A stretch of DNA of 64,000 nucleotides, from NCBI RefSeq assembly GCF_022601715.1, contig NZ_JAKVIM010000008.1, forward strand, positions 89,546 to 153,545, in the 5' to 3' direction. Source of the DNA: Acinetobacter zhairuonensis (lineage in GTDB: Bacteria > Pseudomonadota > Gammaproteobacteria > Pseudomonadales > Moraxellaceae). Positions 1 through 9,714 of this stretch are shown here, one piece after another. Each line of letters begins with the position of its first letter. Position 1 is the first letter of the stretch. Below the pieces are notes generated by a model. The model saw nothing but the letters and a program-made list of their open reading frames with translations, ran no database searches and had not been told where the DNA came from. The position numbers and the translations under genes were made by a program.

Positions 1-1499
1 AACACTTTATGTTCATAGAGTGCAATCAGCATACCTAGTGTTTTGGGGTTTAACTCATTGATCAATATTGTTGTACTTGGCTGATTTCCCTCATATTTTT
101 TATATTCTGGTAGATTTTCCACTTCATTCGCACACAATGCTTGATTACCAAACGCCAGTAATCTTGATTGCGCCAAACAGTTAGACAGAGCTAAATGATG
201 TTGCTCAATGAGTGCTTCGGCATTTTCCACATAAGTAAATTGTTTTGCATTATAACGCTGTACGGGTGCGATAAAATCACAACTCACCGCATGCGTCCCC
301 TGATGCAGCAACTGATAGAACGCATGCTGTGCATTTGGCCCCACCTCGCCCCATACAATTGGGCAAGTCGCAGATTCAACTTTTTGATGATTCCTCTGTA
401 GAGATTTACCGTTGGATTCCATTTCGAGCTGCTGTAAATACGCAGCAAAATATTTCAACCGACCATCATAAGGCAGAACAGCATGGGTCTGCATATTCAG
501 ATAGTTAGTATTCCATACCCCTAATAAACCCATCAGCACAGGAATATTTTGCTCAAACGGTGCATTTTGAAAATGTTGATCCACCAAATGTGCACCCGAA
601 AGTAGGGCTTTAAATCCGTCAACTCCAATTTGCAAAGCAATCGGTAATCCAATACAAGACCAAAGAGAATAACGCCCTCCTACCCAGTCCCATAATAAGA
701 ACTGGTGATCAGGATGAATTCCCCAGGCCGTCATTTTTTCAGGTTTAGTTGATACGCCAATAAAATGACTTTTAAGCACACAATCGCGTTGCCCTAAGCT
801 TTTCTCCAGCCATTGGCGCACCGTTTCCGCATTCGACAAGGTATCAATTGTTCCAAATGATTTGGAAGAAATAATAAACAAGGTGGTTTCAGGTCTTAAC
901 TGATGTAAGAGCTCTGAAAGCTGGCTGCCATCCATGGTCGACACAAAATGGACATTTAAGGGCTTCGCTGTTTGGACTTTAAAATCCGATAAGGCATGAG
1001 AGACCATCAAAGGACCCAAATCTGAGCCACCCACCCCAATATTCACCACATCTTGAATGACCTCACCCGTCACTCCACGATATTGTCCTGCATGTATTTT
1101 TTCCACCAAATCAAACATTCGGCCTAATTGTTCATGCACTTGCTGCGATAATTCAGGAAAAACATCGGAATCTTGAGGCAAGCGCAAAGCCCAATGCATC
1201 GCTGCACGTTGCTCGGTGTAATTAATTGTCTCAACTGAAAATAGACGACCGATCCAAGCTTTTAATTGTTTTGCTTCTGCTAATGAGAGCAATGCCTTTG
1301 TCACAAGCAAATTGACACGGTGCTTACTAAAATCAAAAAGCAAATCTTCACAACGCAAACTGAAGTTTTCAAAACGTTGTGGTTGCTCTGCAAAGAGCTG
1401 GTTCAAATGAACCAACTGCATTTGTTCCGCTAACTGCTGTAATTTTTGTTCAGTAGAAGGCAATGCGTGCTTAGGAAAATTTTCGATATTTTCTCTCAT
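1..1499 (-). CDS. pgi: Glucose-6-phosphate isomerase, partial (3' end outside window)
   Basis: Interconverts glucose-6-phosphate and fructose-6-phosphate in the cytoplasm and links central metabolism to the sugar nucleotides of capsule synthesis. The frame is open for about 499 codons from an ATG at 1499 to the window edge. The family runs to about 550 residues, so the last 50-60 are missing. The sugar-phosphate binding stretch reading [17 protein letters not shown] and the later [17 protein letters not shown] are both typical of Pgi. The start overlaps the ugd stop in an ATGA arrangement, so the two are translationally coupled at the distal end of the capsule operon. Confidence 0.95.
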   Translation of the reverse strand, partial: MRENIENFPKHALPSTEQKLQQLAEQMQLVHLNQLFAEQPQRFENFSLRCEDLLFDFSKHRVNLLVTKALLSLAEAKQLKAWIGRLFSVETINYTEQRAAMHWALRLPQDSDVFPELSQQVHEQLGRMFDLVEKIHAGQYRGVTGEVIQDVVNIGVGGSDLGPLMVSHALSDFKVQTAKPLNVHFVSTMDGSQLSELLHQLRPETTLFIISSKSFGTIDTLSNAETVRQWLEKSLGQRDCVLKSHFIGVSTKPEKMTAWGIHPDHQFLLWDWVGGRYSLWSCIGLPIALQIGVDGFKALLSGAHLVDQHFQNAPFEQNIPVLMGLLGVWNTNYLNMQTHAVLPYDGRLKYFAAYLQQLEMESNGKSLQRNHQKVESATCPIVWGEVGPNAQHAFYQLLHQGTHAVSCDFIAPVQRYNAKQFTYVENAEALIEQHHLALSNCLAQSRLLAFGNQALCANEVENLPEYKKYEGNQPSTTILINELNPKTLGMLIALYEHKV

Positions 1500-2761
1500 A
1501 CCCGACCAACTCCCTCATATGCAAAACCCTGCGCTTTGACATATAGAGGATCATAAATGTTACGTCCATCTAGAATAAGCGGATGACGCATAAATTGCTG
1601 TAGTTTTTTATAATCAGGGCTAGCGTATTGTTTCCATGCGGTGATCACACATAAGGCATCTGCATCTTGAGCTGCATCATAAGCATCTGTACACAAAATC
1701 AAATCTTCTCGATGACCATACTGTTGATATATTTCTTTCAGCGCTTGTGGATCATGTAGTTTAATCTTCGCACCTTGTGCCCAGAGTGCATTCAGCATGG
1801 CATGAATTGGGGAGTTATGAATACTTGAGGTATTTTCTTTGAATGATGCGCCCCAAATTGCAACAACTTTATTTTTTAAATCTGAATGGTAATAACTCCA
1901 GAGTTTACGAAATAAAATTTCTTTTTGCTGCTCATTAATATCCAAAACCTGTTGTAACAGACGGCTTTTCGCACCACTTTTTGAAACTTCACTGGATAAC
2001 GTCAAAATATCATGCGAAAAATTTTCACCACCGAAACCGACTCCAGGTGATAAATAAGTTGAACCGATTCGCGAATCCGCACCCATACCCTGCGTCACAT
2101 TCACAATATCAATGCCTAATTTTTCAGCTACCAGAGCAAGGTCATTGATATAGCTAATTCGAGTCGCCAGCATTCCCGAGATACTCAGCTTCGTAAATTC
2201 AGCATCTAGAATCGGCATGAATAAATATTGGTTAGTTGTACTAAATATAGGTCGTAACAACTCTTCAATCATAGTTCTAGCGGGGGCTTCCTCTACCCCA
2301 ACAATAATCTGCTTTAAATGCAGCACACTATTAATGGCATTCCCCTCCTGAATCACATCAGGTAAGTAGACCCAGTAATCTTGAGGCGAAATCTCGCTAA
2401 GCTTATTTGTAGCATTTAATCCAAAAGTTGCAGCATTAATCATCAATCTTGGATGAATAATCGGTTTTAAAGCCAATGTCTTGAGGGTCTGAACCGCGAT
2501 CTCAATCTCTGTTGGGCTATAACAAAAGAAATAAACATCTACATCCAAAGGGAGTTCAACTACAGCACAATAAAGAAGCTGTCCCAATTTATGTTGTCGA
2601 TTAAGACGAGAATTTACATCTTCATCTAAATACTGAACCCGTTTCTGATGGGAGTGCTCATTAGTTTGTTGACTGCACCAATAGACTTGATTGCCATATT
2701 CGGATAACAATACAGCCATGACACCTGCATTCAGTGTCGCACCTAATATTGCAACTTTCAT
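1496..2761 (-). CDS. ugd: UDP-glucose 6-dehydrogenase family protein lacking the catalytic cysteine
   Basis: By family and position (between galU and pgi in Acinetobacter K loci) this is Ugd, which oxidises UDP-glucose to UDP-glucuronate with NAD. The 421 residues fit the family: N-terminal Rossmann region, central helix with Lys191, and C-terminal domain containing [16 protein letters not shown]. The segment that should read GFGGxCFPKD reads [10 protein letters not shown] at residues 242-251, with Asn247 where the thiohemiacetal cysteine should be; the codon at 2023-2021 is AAT. The glycine-rich nucleotide loop (ILGATLNAG) is also atypical. It may be inactive, act on another substrate, or use another chemistry. 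It sits 22 bases after galU and overlaps pgi. Confidence 0.75.
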   Translation of the reverse strand: MKVAILGATLNAGVMAVLLSEYGNQVYWCSQQTNEHSHQKRVQYLDEDVNSRLNRQHKLGQLLYCAVVELPLDVDVYFFCYSPTEIEIAVQTLKTLALKPIIHPRLMINAATFGLNATNKLSEISPQDYWVYLPDVIQEGNAINSVLHLKQIIVGVEEAPARTMIEELLRPIFSTTNQYLFMPILDAEFTKLSISGMLATRISYINDLALVAEKLGIDIVNVTQGMGADSRIGSTYLSPGVGFGGENFSHDILTLSSEVSKSGAKSRLLQQVLDINEQQKEILFRKLWSYYHSDLKNKVVAIWGASFKENTSSIHNSPIHAMLNALWAQGAKIKLHDPQALKEIYQQYGHREDLILCTDAYDAAQDADALCVITAWKQYASPDYKKLQQFMRHPLILDGRNIYDPLYVKAQGFAYEGVGRV

Positions 2762-2783
2762 AATTCACCCACCGCACTTATTT

Positions 2784-3662
2784 TTATTCGACATTCAATT
2801 CGGCAATCAACTGCTTGAATTCGTGCCCTAATTGAGGATGTGCAATACCATAATGCAAAACAGCCTTCAAATAGCCGAGTTTACTGCCACAGTCAAAAGT
2901 CTCGCCTTTCATTCGATAAGCCTCAACTAAATCAGTACGCTGCAACATTGCAATTGCATCGGTCAACTGGATTTCATTTCCTGCACCCTTCGGAGTTTGC
3001 TCCAGTAACTGCATAATTTTGGCTGGTAGAATATAACGCCCAACAACAGATAAATTTGAAGGTGCTGTCCCTACAGCTGGTTTTTCTACAATGCCTTGCA
3101 TAGTGATACTTTCACCTTCTAAAGGCGAGCTGGCAACATCCACAATTCCATATTGATCCACCAAATGCTCAGGAACTGCTTCAACCATAATTTGTGCTGC
3201 TTGTGCAGTCTCATAACGCTGAATCATACTGGCAAGATCATTTTGGTCTGATTTGGCTTTAACCAATACATCTGGAAGCAGTACAGCAAAATCATCAGTT
3301 CCAATAATGCTTTTGGCACACAAAACAGCATGGCCGAGCCCTAAGGGCTGTGGCTGACGTACACTCACTACACTCACATGTGAAGGTAGGATTTCAGTAA
3401 TTTCTTTCAAAAGATCAGTTTTATTTTTCTGCGCTAAGGTCGTTTCGAGTTCAAAATTTCGATCAAAATAATTTTCAATTGAAGCTTTGGAAGAATGCGT
3501 GACTAAAATAATTTGTTCGATTCCTGCTTGAACCGCCTCACGCACAACATATTCAATTGCTGGACGATCGACCACGGTCACCATTTCTTTAGGAATAGAT
3601 TTACTTGCAGGTAAAAAACGCGTACCTAAACCAGCAACAGGTAAGATTGCTTTTTTAATCAT
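2784..3662 (-). CDS. galU: UTP-glucose-1-phosphate uridylyltransferase
   Basis: Makes UDP-glucose from UTP and glucose-1-phosphate, feeding the dehydrogenases on either side and other capsule sugars. The 292-residue protein opens with the nucleotidyltransferase signature GLGTRFLPASKSIPKEM at residues 11-27. It also carries LGLGHAVLCA and VEKP in the expected places. Length is normal for bacterial GalU. It is part of the conserved distal end of the K locus, transcribed with itr upstream and ugd downstream. Confidence 0.95.
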   Translation of the reverse strand: MIKKAILPVAGLGTRFLPASKSIPKEMVTVVDRPAIEYVVREAVQAGIEQIILVTHSSKASIENYFDRNFELETTLAQKNKTDLLKEITEILPSHVSVVSVRQPQPLGLGHAVLCAKSIIGTDDFAVLLPDVLVKAKSDQNDLASMIQRYETAQAAQIMVEAVPEHLVDQYGIVDVASSPLEGESITMQGIVEKPAVGTAPSNLSVVGRYILPAKIMQLLEQTPKGAGNEIQLTDAIAMLQRTDLVEAYRMKGETFDCGSKLGYLKAVLHYGIAHPQLGHEFKQLIAELNVE

Positions 3663-3699
3663 TTGTAGAAATCACAGCATATTAGATAAATGTTTGAGA

Positions 3700-4308
3700 T
3701 TATACATCAACTTTTTCTGTAGTTTTAGAAAACCGACTTGCACCAACGACCTGATTGGGTGCATTAATACCTTCTTTTTTAAGCATGACTAAAACTGTTT
3801 TAAACATAATTTTAAAGTCTAATGCTAGCGTCTGTGTATTTACATATTCAATGTCTAATTTAAATTTATCTTCCCAATCCAAATTATTGCGACCACTGAC
3901 TTGAGCAAGCCCAGTCATGCCAGGGCGGACCTCATGACGTCTCATCTGTTCTGGGGTATAATGTTCAAGAAATTCTTTTAATTGCGGTCTTGGACCAACA
4001 ATGCTCATATCCCCTTTTAACACGTTAAAAAGTTGAGGCATTTCGTCCAATGTAGTGGAGCGCAATTTTTGACCAAAAGGAGTAATACGCTTTTCATCAG
4101 ACAGAGGATTACCCTCTCGATCAAAAGCGTCCGTCATAGAACGAAACTTAATCATCTTAAATAGTTTTCCATCTTTACCAGGACGCTCTTGGCAGAAAAA
4201 AATAGGCGAACCTAAATTTTTACGTACTTTATAACAAACAATGAGGAAAATCGGAGACAATAATATTAGTGCTATTAGTGAAATCAGTATATCTAATAAT
4301 CGTTTCAT
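3700..4308 (-). CDS. Initiating sugar phosphotransferase (Itr, PglC-type phosphoglycosyl transferase)
   Basis: Transfers the first sugar-1-phosphate of the capsule unit from its UDP carrier to undecaprenyl phosphate at the inner membrane. The 202-residue protein is the short monotopic form: one hydrophobic N-terminal hairpin (about residues 5-25), then KFRSM at 54-58, the catalytic Asp-Glu pair at 88-89 (LDEMPQL) and GPRP at 105-108. In Acinetobacter this slot before galU holds an itrA-type gene that fixes the first sugar, usually an N-acetylated hexosamine. I cannot assign the allele or substrate by reading. A gap of 108 bases separates it from the dehydrogenase gene upstream. Confidence 0.9.
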   Translation of the reverse strand: MKRLLDILISLIALILLSPIFLIVCYKVRKNLGSPIFFCQERPGKDGKLFKMIKFRSMTDAFDREGNPLSDEKRITPFGQKLRSTTLDEMPQLFNVLKGDMSIVGPRPQLKEFLEHYTPEQMRRHEVRPGMTGLAQVSGRNNLDWEDKFKLDIEYVNTQTLALDFKIMFKTVLVMLKKEGINAPNQVVGASRFSKTTEKVDV

Positions 4309-4416
4309 AGTATCAAACTCAAATTTTTAACTAACATTATTTTAAATAACCTTTAAAATCAATAATATAAAAAACACTCGTTTTCATGAAGAGCTTTTTT
4401 TTACTACATACCAATG

Positions 4417-5589
4417 TTAATCTTGATTAAAAATATCTCTAGTATAAACCTTTTCAATCACATCGAGTAAATCATCATTCAAGCGATTAGACAGAATCAC
4501 ATCACTATCCATTTTAAAATTGTTCAAATCTTTCTCTACAAGACACTGATTAAATTCATTTACTTTCAAAGTAGGTTCATAGATGATTACTCTTATATCA
4601 TGCTGCAATAACTTCTCAATAATTTTTTCAACAGCAGAAGATCTAAAGTTATCAGATCCATGTTTCATAATAAGACGGAATACACCAACAACTTTGGGAT
4701 TCTTGGCTAAAATTGCATTAACAATAAAGTTTTTACGTGTATTATTTGCTTCTACCACCGCAGTAATAATTTTATTAGGAACATCCGCATAGTTTGCCAA
4801 TAGCTGCTTTGTGTCTTTTGGTAAACAATAGCCACCATAACCGAAAGAAGGATTATTATAATAATTCCCAATACGCGAATCTAAACATATTCCTTCAATA
4901 ATTTGCTTAGTTTCCAAATTCTTTATTTCAGCATATGTATCTAATTCATTGAAAAATGAAACTCTCATAGCCAAATACGTATTAGCAAAAAGCTTGATTG
5001 CTTCTGCTTCAGTTGGATCTGTTAATAGAATTGGGATATCCTTTTTTAGAGCTCCTTGCAACAACAGATTAGCAAAGTTCTTAGCACGATCTGATTGTTC
5101 TCCTACAATAATTCGAGAAGGAAAAAGATTATCGTGCAAAGCCTTCCCCTCACGCAGGAATTCAGGAGAAAAAATAATATTTGAAGTATTATATTTCTTC
5201 CTAACAGACTCAACAAATCCTACAGGAATTGTTGATTTTATTATAATTAGTGCATCTTTATTTACAAATATTACTTGTTCAATGACAGATTCAACAGAGA
5301 ATGTGTTGAAATAATTTTTATCTTCATCGTAATCAGTAGGAGTTGCGACAATAACAATATCTGAACGTTCAAAGGCATCTTTATAATTCATTGTTGCTTC
5401 TAAATTCAGTTTTTTATTTTTCAAATATTCAATTATTTCACGATCATGAATAGGGGATCTACGTTGATTTACTAATTGAATACGATTTTCATCTGTATCG
5501 ACTGCAATTACTTGATTATGTTGAGAAAGTAAAATTGCATTTGATAACCCAACATAACCAAGCCCAACAACAGATACTATTAAAGACAT
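4417..5589 (-). CDS. UDP-glucose 6-dehydrogenase, second copy with intact active site
   Basis: A 390-residue nucleotide-sugar dehydrogenase of the enterobacterial Ugd type, predicted to make UDP-glucuronate. It starts with a Rossmann motif GLGYVGLSNAILL, carries the catalytic lysine near 199 (AIKLFANTYLAMRVSFFNELD region) and the cysteine motif GYGGYCLPKD at 250-259, with Cys255. It is not closely similar to the ugd at 1496-2761 and appears to be a separate acquisition rather than a recent duplicate. The gene is AT-rich like its upstream neighbours and lies between the GT2 gene and itr. It may supply a uronic acid for this capsule, or replace the other Ugd. Confidence 0.88.
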   Translation of the reverse strand: MSLIVSVVGLGYVGLSNAILLSQHNQVIAVDTDENRIQLVNQRRSPIHDREIIEYLKNKKLNLEATMNYKDAFERSDIVIVATPTDYDEDKNYFNTFSVESVIEQVIFVNKDALIIIKSTIPVGFVESVRKKYNTSNIIFSPEFLREGKALHDNLFPSRIIVGEQSDRAKNFANLLLQGALKKDIPILLTDPTEAEAIKLFANTYLAMRVSFFNELDTYAEIKNLETKQIIEGICLDSRIGNYYNNPSFGYGGYCLPKDTKQLLANYADVPNKIITAVVEANNTRKNFIVNAILAKNPKVVGVFRLIMKHGSDNFRSSAVEKIIEKLLQHDIRVIIYEPTLKVNEFNQCLVEKDLNNFKMDSDVILSNRLNDDLLDVIEKVYTRDIFNQD

Positions 5590-5604
5590 TAAATAATCCT
5601 ATTT

Positions 5605-6387
5605 TTAAATATTAAATATATTAGCAATAAAAGGTAATTTCGAACGAATTATACCTTTAAGCATATAATGAGAGAAACAATAAATAGATTGAATAAAGGA
5701 TAGATTTTCTATATGGCGATATAAATACCAATTGTACTGAGCTGCTTTAAACTTATTCGCTGAAATTGAATCAGAGCGCACCGTGTAACTTGCTAAATCT
5801 ACATTAAGACCATAAGCATAAGGAGTTAATTTCAAAATTTTTAACCATAATGCGAAGTCTTGGCGTTTTCTAATTAATGGAAATTCAACTTTGCCTATTT
5901 TTTTTGTATCGTACATTGCAGTAAGACAACCAATCACACAAGTTTTTAAGAGCTGACTATAGGCAACTTTTAGTGGTATATTTACCGTAGATAAAAAATC
6001 CCCGACTTCATTGACTTTATGGTATTTTGTATAAGTTAATGCATAACCATTTTCAATCATAAAAGTGACTTGTTTATTGAGTTTATCAGGATGCCAAGTA
6101 TCATCACTATCTAAGAATGCAATAAAGCGTCCTTGGGCCTGTTGAATTCCTGTGTTACGAGCAACTGCTGCACCAGAATTTTTTTCTAAACAAATAAGCT
6201 TAATTCTATTATCCTGATGTATATATTTTTCTATTACAGATAAAGAGTTATCACTTGAACAATCATCAATAATAATCAACTCCCAATCAGAGTAATTTTG
6301 ACTCAAAACAGAATTTATAGTTTTCTCGATAAATAATGAAGAGTTAAATGATGGCATAATTACCGAAACCAAGTATCTATTTTGCAT
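5605..6387 (-). CDS. Family 2 glycosyltransferase of the capsule unit
   Basis: Cytoplasmic, membrane-associated transferase that adds one sugar to the lipid-linked capsule unit. GT-A fold features are plain: an N-terminal SVIMPSFNSS strand, DDCSSDNS for nucleotide binding, and DSDD as the metal-binding motif. Length is about 260 residues. An upstream GTG at 6396 would overlap the wzy stop by four bases; the ATG at 6387 places the conserved strand near the terminus as usual. Donor and linkage cannot be read. Only this gene and the nonulosonate transferase provide non-initiating transferases in the locus. Confidence 0.85.
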   Translation of the reverse strand: MQNRYLVSVIMPSFNSSLFIEKTINSVLSQNYSDWELIIIDDCSSDNSLSVIEKYIHQDNRIKLICLEKNSGAAVARNTGIQQAQGRFIAFLDSDDTWHPDKLNKQVTFMIENGYALTYTKYHKVNEVGDFLSTVNIPLKVAYSQLLKTCVIGCLTAMYDTKKIGKVEFPLIRKRQDFALWLKILKLTPYAYGLNVDLASYTVRSDSISANKFKAAQYNWYLYRHIENLSFIQSIYCFSHYMLKGIIRSKLPFIANIFNI

Positions 6388-6392
6388 AACAT

Positions 6393-7586
6393 TCACACTA
6401 TTTTAGTATTTAAAATAAATTTAAGAAAACAATAAGACATTATCATATACAAAAAAACTGGAAAACTAAATAATGTTAAAAAAGATGAAGAATTTAACCA
6501 GGACAAAATTACCGCGGCAGTAAAAATATAATACATACAAGTTCTTAAAATATCACCCTTGTAAATAAATAAATCAATCTTATTTAAGAAAAAAGAAATA
6601 ATAACCCCAGAAAAAATTGCGTAGATCCAGTAAAAACTCCCTAATATATAAACTGCCTCACCAAAATTAGTAACAGTAACATTAGTTGTTCCTGAAATAG
6701 CCTTCTCCCAATTTGGATAAACCATATATGTTATCTTTCTAGATAAATTAGAATCCAAAACATCTACAGAATTAAACTTCAGACCAAAAACATGCTCACT
6801 AATAGTATTACCAAAAAGATTATATAAAAGTTTAGAAGATTGATCTATATCAACACCATTAGCAAAATAATTCCAGACACCTATAGTACCAAACGCAGAC
6901 ATTACAGTCATTCTATGAATAATAAAATAAAATGCGTCATTATAGCTAGAGTAATTCATGACTTGTCTTGTTGTAAAAGTTAAAATCACTAATACAATAG
7001 GAGTAATATACAAAACAACCTTTATAATATTTTTTTTATAAAACAGTAAAAGAAATACAGGAATTAAAGTAAATATAACAACAAACTTATACCCTGTAAA
7101 AAATGCGCTTAAAACACCCAAAAAATAGATAACATAACAAATTTTCTTACTAATTTTTTTATTGGTAATAAAGATTATTGTTGTCAACAATATTATTAAA
7201 GGAGTTGCATATATAGTAATCCACTTATATAAAAAACCTAAAGGACCAAATCCAACCCTAATATCCCCTCGATTTTGCCCCTTAAAAAGATAATCATAAC
7301 CAGAAAAAATAAAGACAAAACAGCAAAAAATTATCATTATAACTAGCATACGTCTCAAACTTCTAGTATCTTTAGTAGATGGTAAAAATGATATTAAATT
7401 AATTTCCTTCTTTAAATATAAAAAAAACACTATTGAAAATACTATTAAAGCGTATATCAAATTATTTACAAATAGCTGCCACGTTACATCTCCTGCAACA
7501 ACCATGTCACCACTAAGCAATAAATATAACTCTCCAATAACAGGCATAAATAAATATGCAGCGATGATAAGTATTAACAGTTGCAT
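6393..7586 (-). CDS. wzy: Capsule repeat-unit polymerase (Wzy)
   Basis: Inner-membrane protein that joins lipid-linked repeat units in the periplasm. The 397 residues are mostly hydrophobic, with around ten or more predicted membrane segments and a larger loop near residues 230-300, the usual Wzy architecture. No sequence motif proves it; the call rests on topology and on its place next to wzx in a K locus that needs a polymerase. It is very AT-rich. It overlaps the end of wzx by 13 bases and its stop overlaps the possible GTG start of the next transferase gene. Confidence 0.82.
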   Translation of the reverse strand: MQLLILIIAAYLFMPVIGELYLLLSGDMVVAGDVTWQLFVNNLIYALIVFSIVFFLYLKKEINLISFLPSTKDTRSLRRMLVIMIIFCCFVFIFSGYDYLFKGQNRGDIRVGFGPLGFLYKWITIYATPLIILLTTIIFITNKKISKKICYVIYFLGVLSAFFTGYKFVVIFTLIPVFLLLFYKKNIIKVVLYITPIVLVILTFTTRQVMNYSSYNDAFYFIIHRMTVMSAFGTIGVWNYFANGVDIDQSSKLLYNLFGNTISEHVFGLKFNSVDVLDSNLSRKITYMVYPNWEKAISGTTNVTVTNFGEAVYILGSFYWIYAIFSGVIISFFLNKIDLFIYKGDILRTCMYYIFTAAVILSWLNSSSFLTLFSFPVFLYMIMSYCFLKFILNTKIV

Positions 7587-8800
7587 TTAAGAACCCTAAC
7601 ATTAAATAAATTTTTACCTAGAATATAGAGATATAATAAAAAAATCTGCACCAAATTACAAATAAGAATTGAATATGGCACTTTATAAATACTAATGTTT
7701 GAAAAATAATAAAGTGAAATCAAGTAACAAAGCAATGAAAAAAATGAAATTATACTTATTACCAAAACCTTACCATGATAAAATAAATAATTAACAACAA
7801 TAAGGTATGGAAGAATGAGCATAAAAGCAGCTGAGAAAATAATAGTATATTGTTTTACACCTTGAAATCCTTCCCCCAAAATAAGAGCATAAATATTATC
7901 ATTTATTAAAGAAAAAAATATTGGAGGTAAAGGAACTATACAAAAACTAACAAGTGAAAAAAGTAAAATTTTTCTCTCTCTTATTTTTTTATTTTTCAAA
8001 AAATCAAAGTAGTATGGTAACAATGCTTTATTCAAAGCCATTAATCCAACAGATACAATGCTTGCTAACTGCACTCCCGCTGAGTAAACCCCCAACTTTT
8101 CAGAGTCGAAATAATTATATATATAAATTTTATCAAATTGACCTTTTGCAAACATACTAAATTGATGCAAAAGTAATGGAATACCAAAGGATAAAAAGTA
8201 TATTAGCATTATTTTAATTTTTCTTACTCTGAAGTTTTCTTTTTTATTTCTACTAAAATTAATATATGAAATTATAAATCCTAAAAAATAAGAAAATAAA
8301 AAAGAGAACATCCACGATTTAAGATTATCCAACACACCATAATTAAAAAAATATATTAAACTAAATACTAAAGCAAATGAATTAATACATTGGAGAAAAA
8401 AATACTGGATTGCTTTTTTTTGACACTGCCTAAGTGACAACTGAACATTAAACAACGACTGGAAAGATGCAATTAATGTGAGAATTATATAATCCATCTT
8501 ACCAATTACATAAAAAAATAAAATTAGAAAAAATGTAATTAAAAAGTTATATAGATAACAGACATTAACAATAGAAATCAAAGATTTCTTGCCGTATTTA
8601 TAATAATATCTTGTAATCGCACCCTCTTGACTCATACTAACAAAAATTAAAATTAGCAAAATCACAGTCTGATAATAACTAACAACCCCATAATCTGAAG
8701 CACCCATTATTCTGGTTAGATATGGTATAACCAAGAAAGGTGTTATTTTTGATATAAACTCTGCTAATAAATATGTAACTCCATCCTTTAAAATCGACAT
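7574..8800 (-). CDS. wzx: Capsule repeat-unit flippase (Wzx)
   Basis: Polysaccharide-exporter (MOP) family protein that flips the undecaprenyl-linked unit across the inner membrane. I place the start at the ATG at 8800, giving 408 residues that begin MSILKDGVTYLLAEF and run into the conserved ITPFLVIPYLTRIMGASDYG region typical of Wzx. An upstream TTG at 8833 would add eleven residues and overlap the preceding gene. The rest is a series of hydrophobic segments. The gene is very AT-rich and is specific to this capsule type. Confidence 0.88.
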   Translation of the reverse strand: MSILKDGVTYLLAEFISKITPFLVIPYLTRIMGASDYGVVSYYQTVILLILIFVSMSQEGAITRYYYKYGKKSLISIVNVCYLYNFLITFFLILFFYVIGKMDYIILTLIASFQSLFNVQLSLRQCQKKAIQYFFLQCINSFALVFSLIYFFNYGVLDNLKSWMFSFLFSYFLGFIISYINFSRNKKENFRVRKIKIMLIYFLSFGIPLLLHQFSMFAKGQFDKIYIYNYFDSEKLGVYSAGVQLASIVSVGLMALNKALLPYYFDFLKNKKIRERKILLFSLVSFCIVPLPPIFFSLINDNIYALILGEGFQGVKQYTIIFSAAFMLILPYLIVVNYLFYHGKVLVISIISFFSLLCYLISLYYFSNISIYKVPYSILICNLVQIFLLYLYILGKNLFNVRVLKCNC

Positions 8801-8822
8801 GTTTTTTAACAAACCTTCACAC

Positions 8823-9713
8823 TTAAAATTCAATTATATTAATAGAAGTTTCTTTAAAATAGCTATAAATAACATCTATTTCCTCTAAATTATTCACCTT
8901 ACTATAAAAACTGTAACACTCAACATTTGGAATCATATTTTTTAATGTAATCAATGCAGTTGAATAACAAGAATATATCTTACTTGGTAATTCATTACTT
9001 GATAATATGAAAAATAATTCAACCGGCATTTCAATTTTTAAAATCTTTATATTTGAAATACCCTTTATATTTTCAATATCTTCAACTCTATGAGGAATAT
9101 ATATTAATGGGCTTTCTTTTGAGTATTGTTTTGCAACCATATTAACACATTTTATATAATCCTCTTTGCTGAATCCAATCATCTTTTCTACTGGTTGACC
9201 AATAAAATACGAACTATGTGTTCTGCTTTTCTCTAAATAATTTTTAATAGCATTAAATTCATTTTTATATATTTTCTGTTTACCAATTCCACTGATGTTG
9301 AAAAATGTAAAAAAATTAAGCTCATTAATTTTTCTTTGTTCAATTTTCTTTTGTATACGCAACGTAGCCAATCCATCATCTAAATAGATATACTCCTTCC
9401 CCCATAAAAATAAATTTATGAATTTTATAAATGATGAACATGCACTTCCAAAATATATTATTTCATATTTTCTAAAAAATACTTTAATCCATAATGACAA
9501 ATTAAAAATAAAATCTATTTTTACATGATTTGGTCTGAGAGTAAAAAAAACACATTTCAATCCTAGAAAATCTATGCAGTTTCTTAGATGCTTATCATTA
9601 TCCCCTCTACCACTCAAGCGAATTAATAGCAGGTAATGGTCTTTCTTATTTAAGTTTATCGATTCAAATGCACAAATGAGCTGTAATGGTGACTCAACTA
9701 TATATAAATTCAT
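8823..9713 (-). CDS. Sialyltransferase-like nonulosonic acid transferase
   Basis: Probably moves a nonulosonic acid from its CMP carrier onto the growing capsule unit. The 296-residue protein begins MNLYIVESPLQLICAFE, a start seen in GT52 and polysialyltransferase-type bacterial enzymes. It has the acidic motif DDG at 112-114, a histidine motif YIPHR around 205-209 in place of the usual HP, and a serine/threonine motif SCYSTA at 248-253. Those three motifs define bacterial sialyltransferases. It is adjacent to, and in operon with, the CMP-sugar synthetase. The exact donor, legionaminate or a relative, is inference. Confidence 0.72.
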   Translation of the reverse strand: MNLYIVESPLQLICAFESINLNKKDHYLLLIRLSGRGDNDKHLRNCIDFLGLKCVFFTLRPNHVKIDFIFNLSLWIKVFFRKYEIIYFGSACSSFIKFINLFLWGKEYIYLDDGLATLRIQKKIEQRKINELNFFTFFNISGIGKQKIYKNEFNAIKNYLEKSRTHSSYFIGQPVEKMIGFSKEDYIKCVNMVAKQYSKESPLIYIPHRVEDIENIKGISNIKILKIEMPVELFFILSSNELPSKIYSCYSTALITLKNMIPNVECYSFYSKVNNLEEIDVIYSYFKETSINIIEF

Positions 9714-9714
9714 A

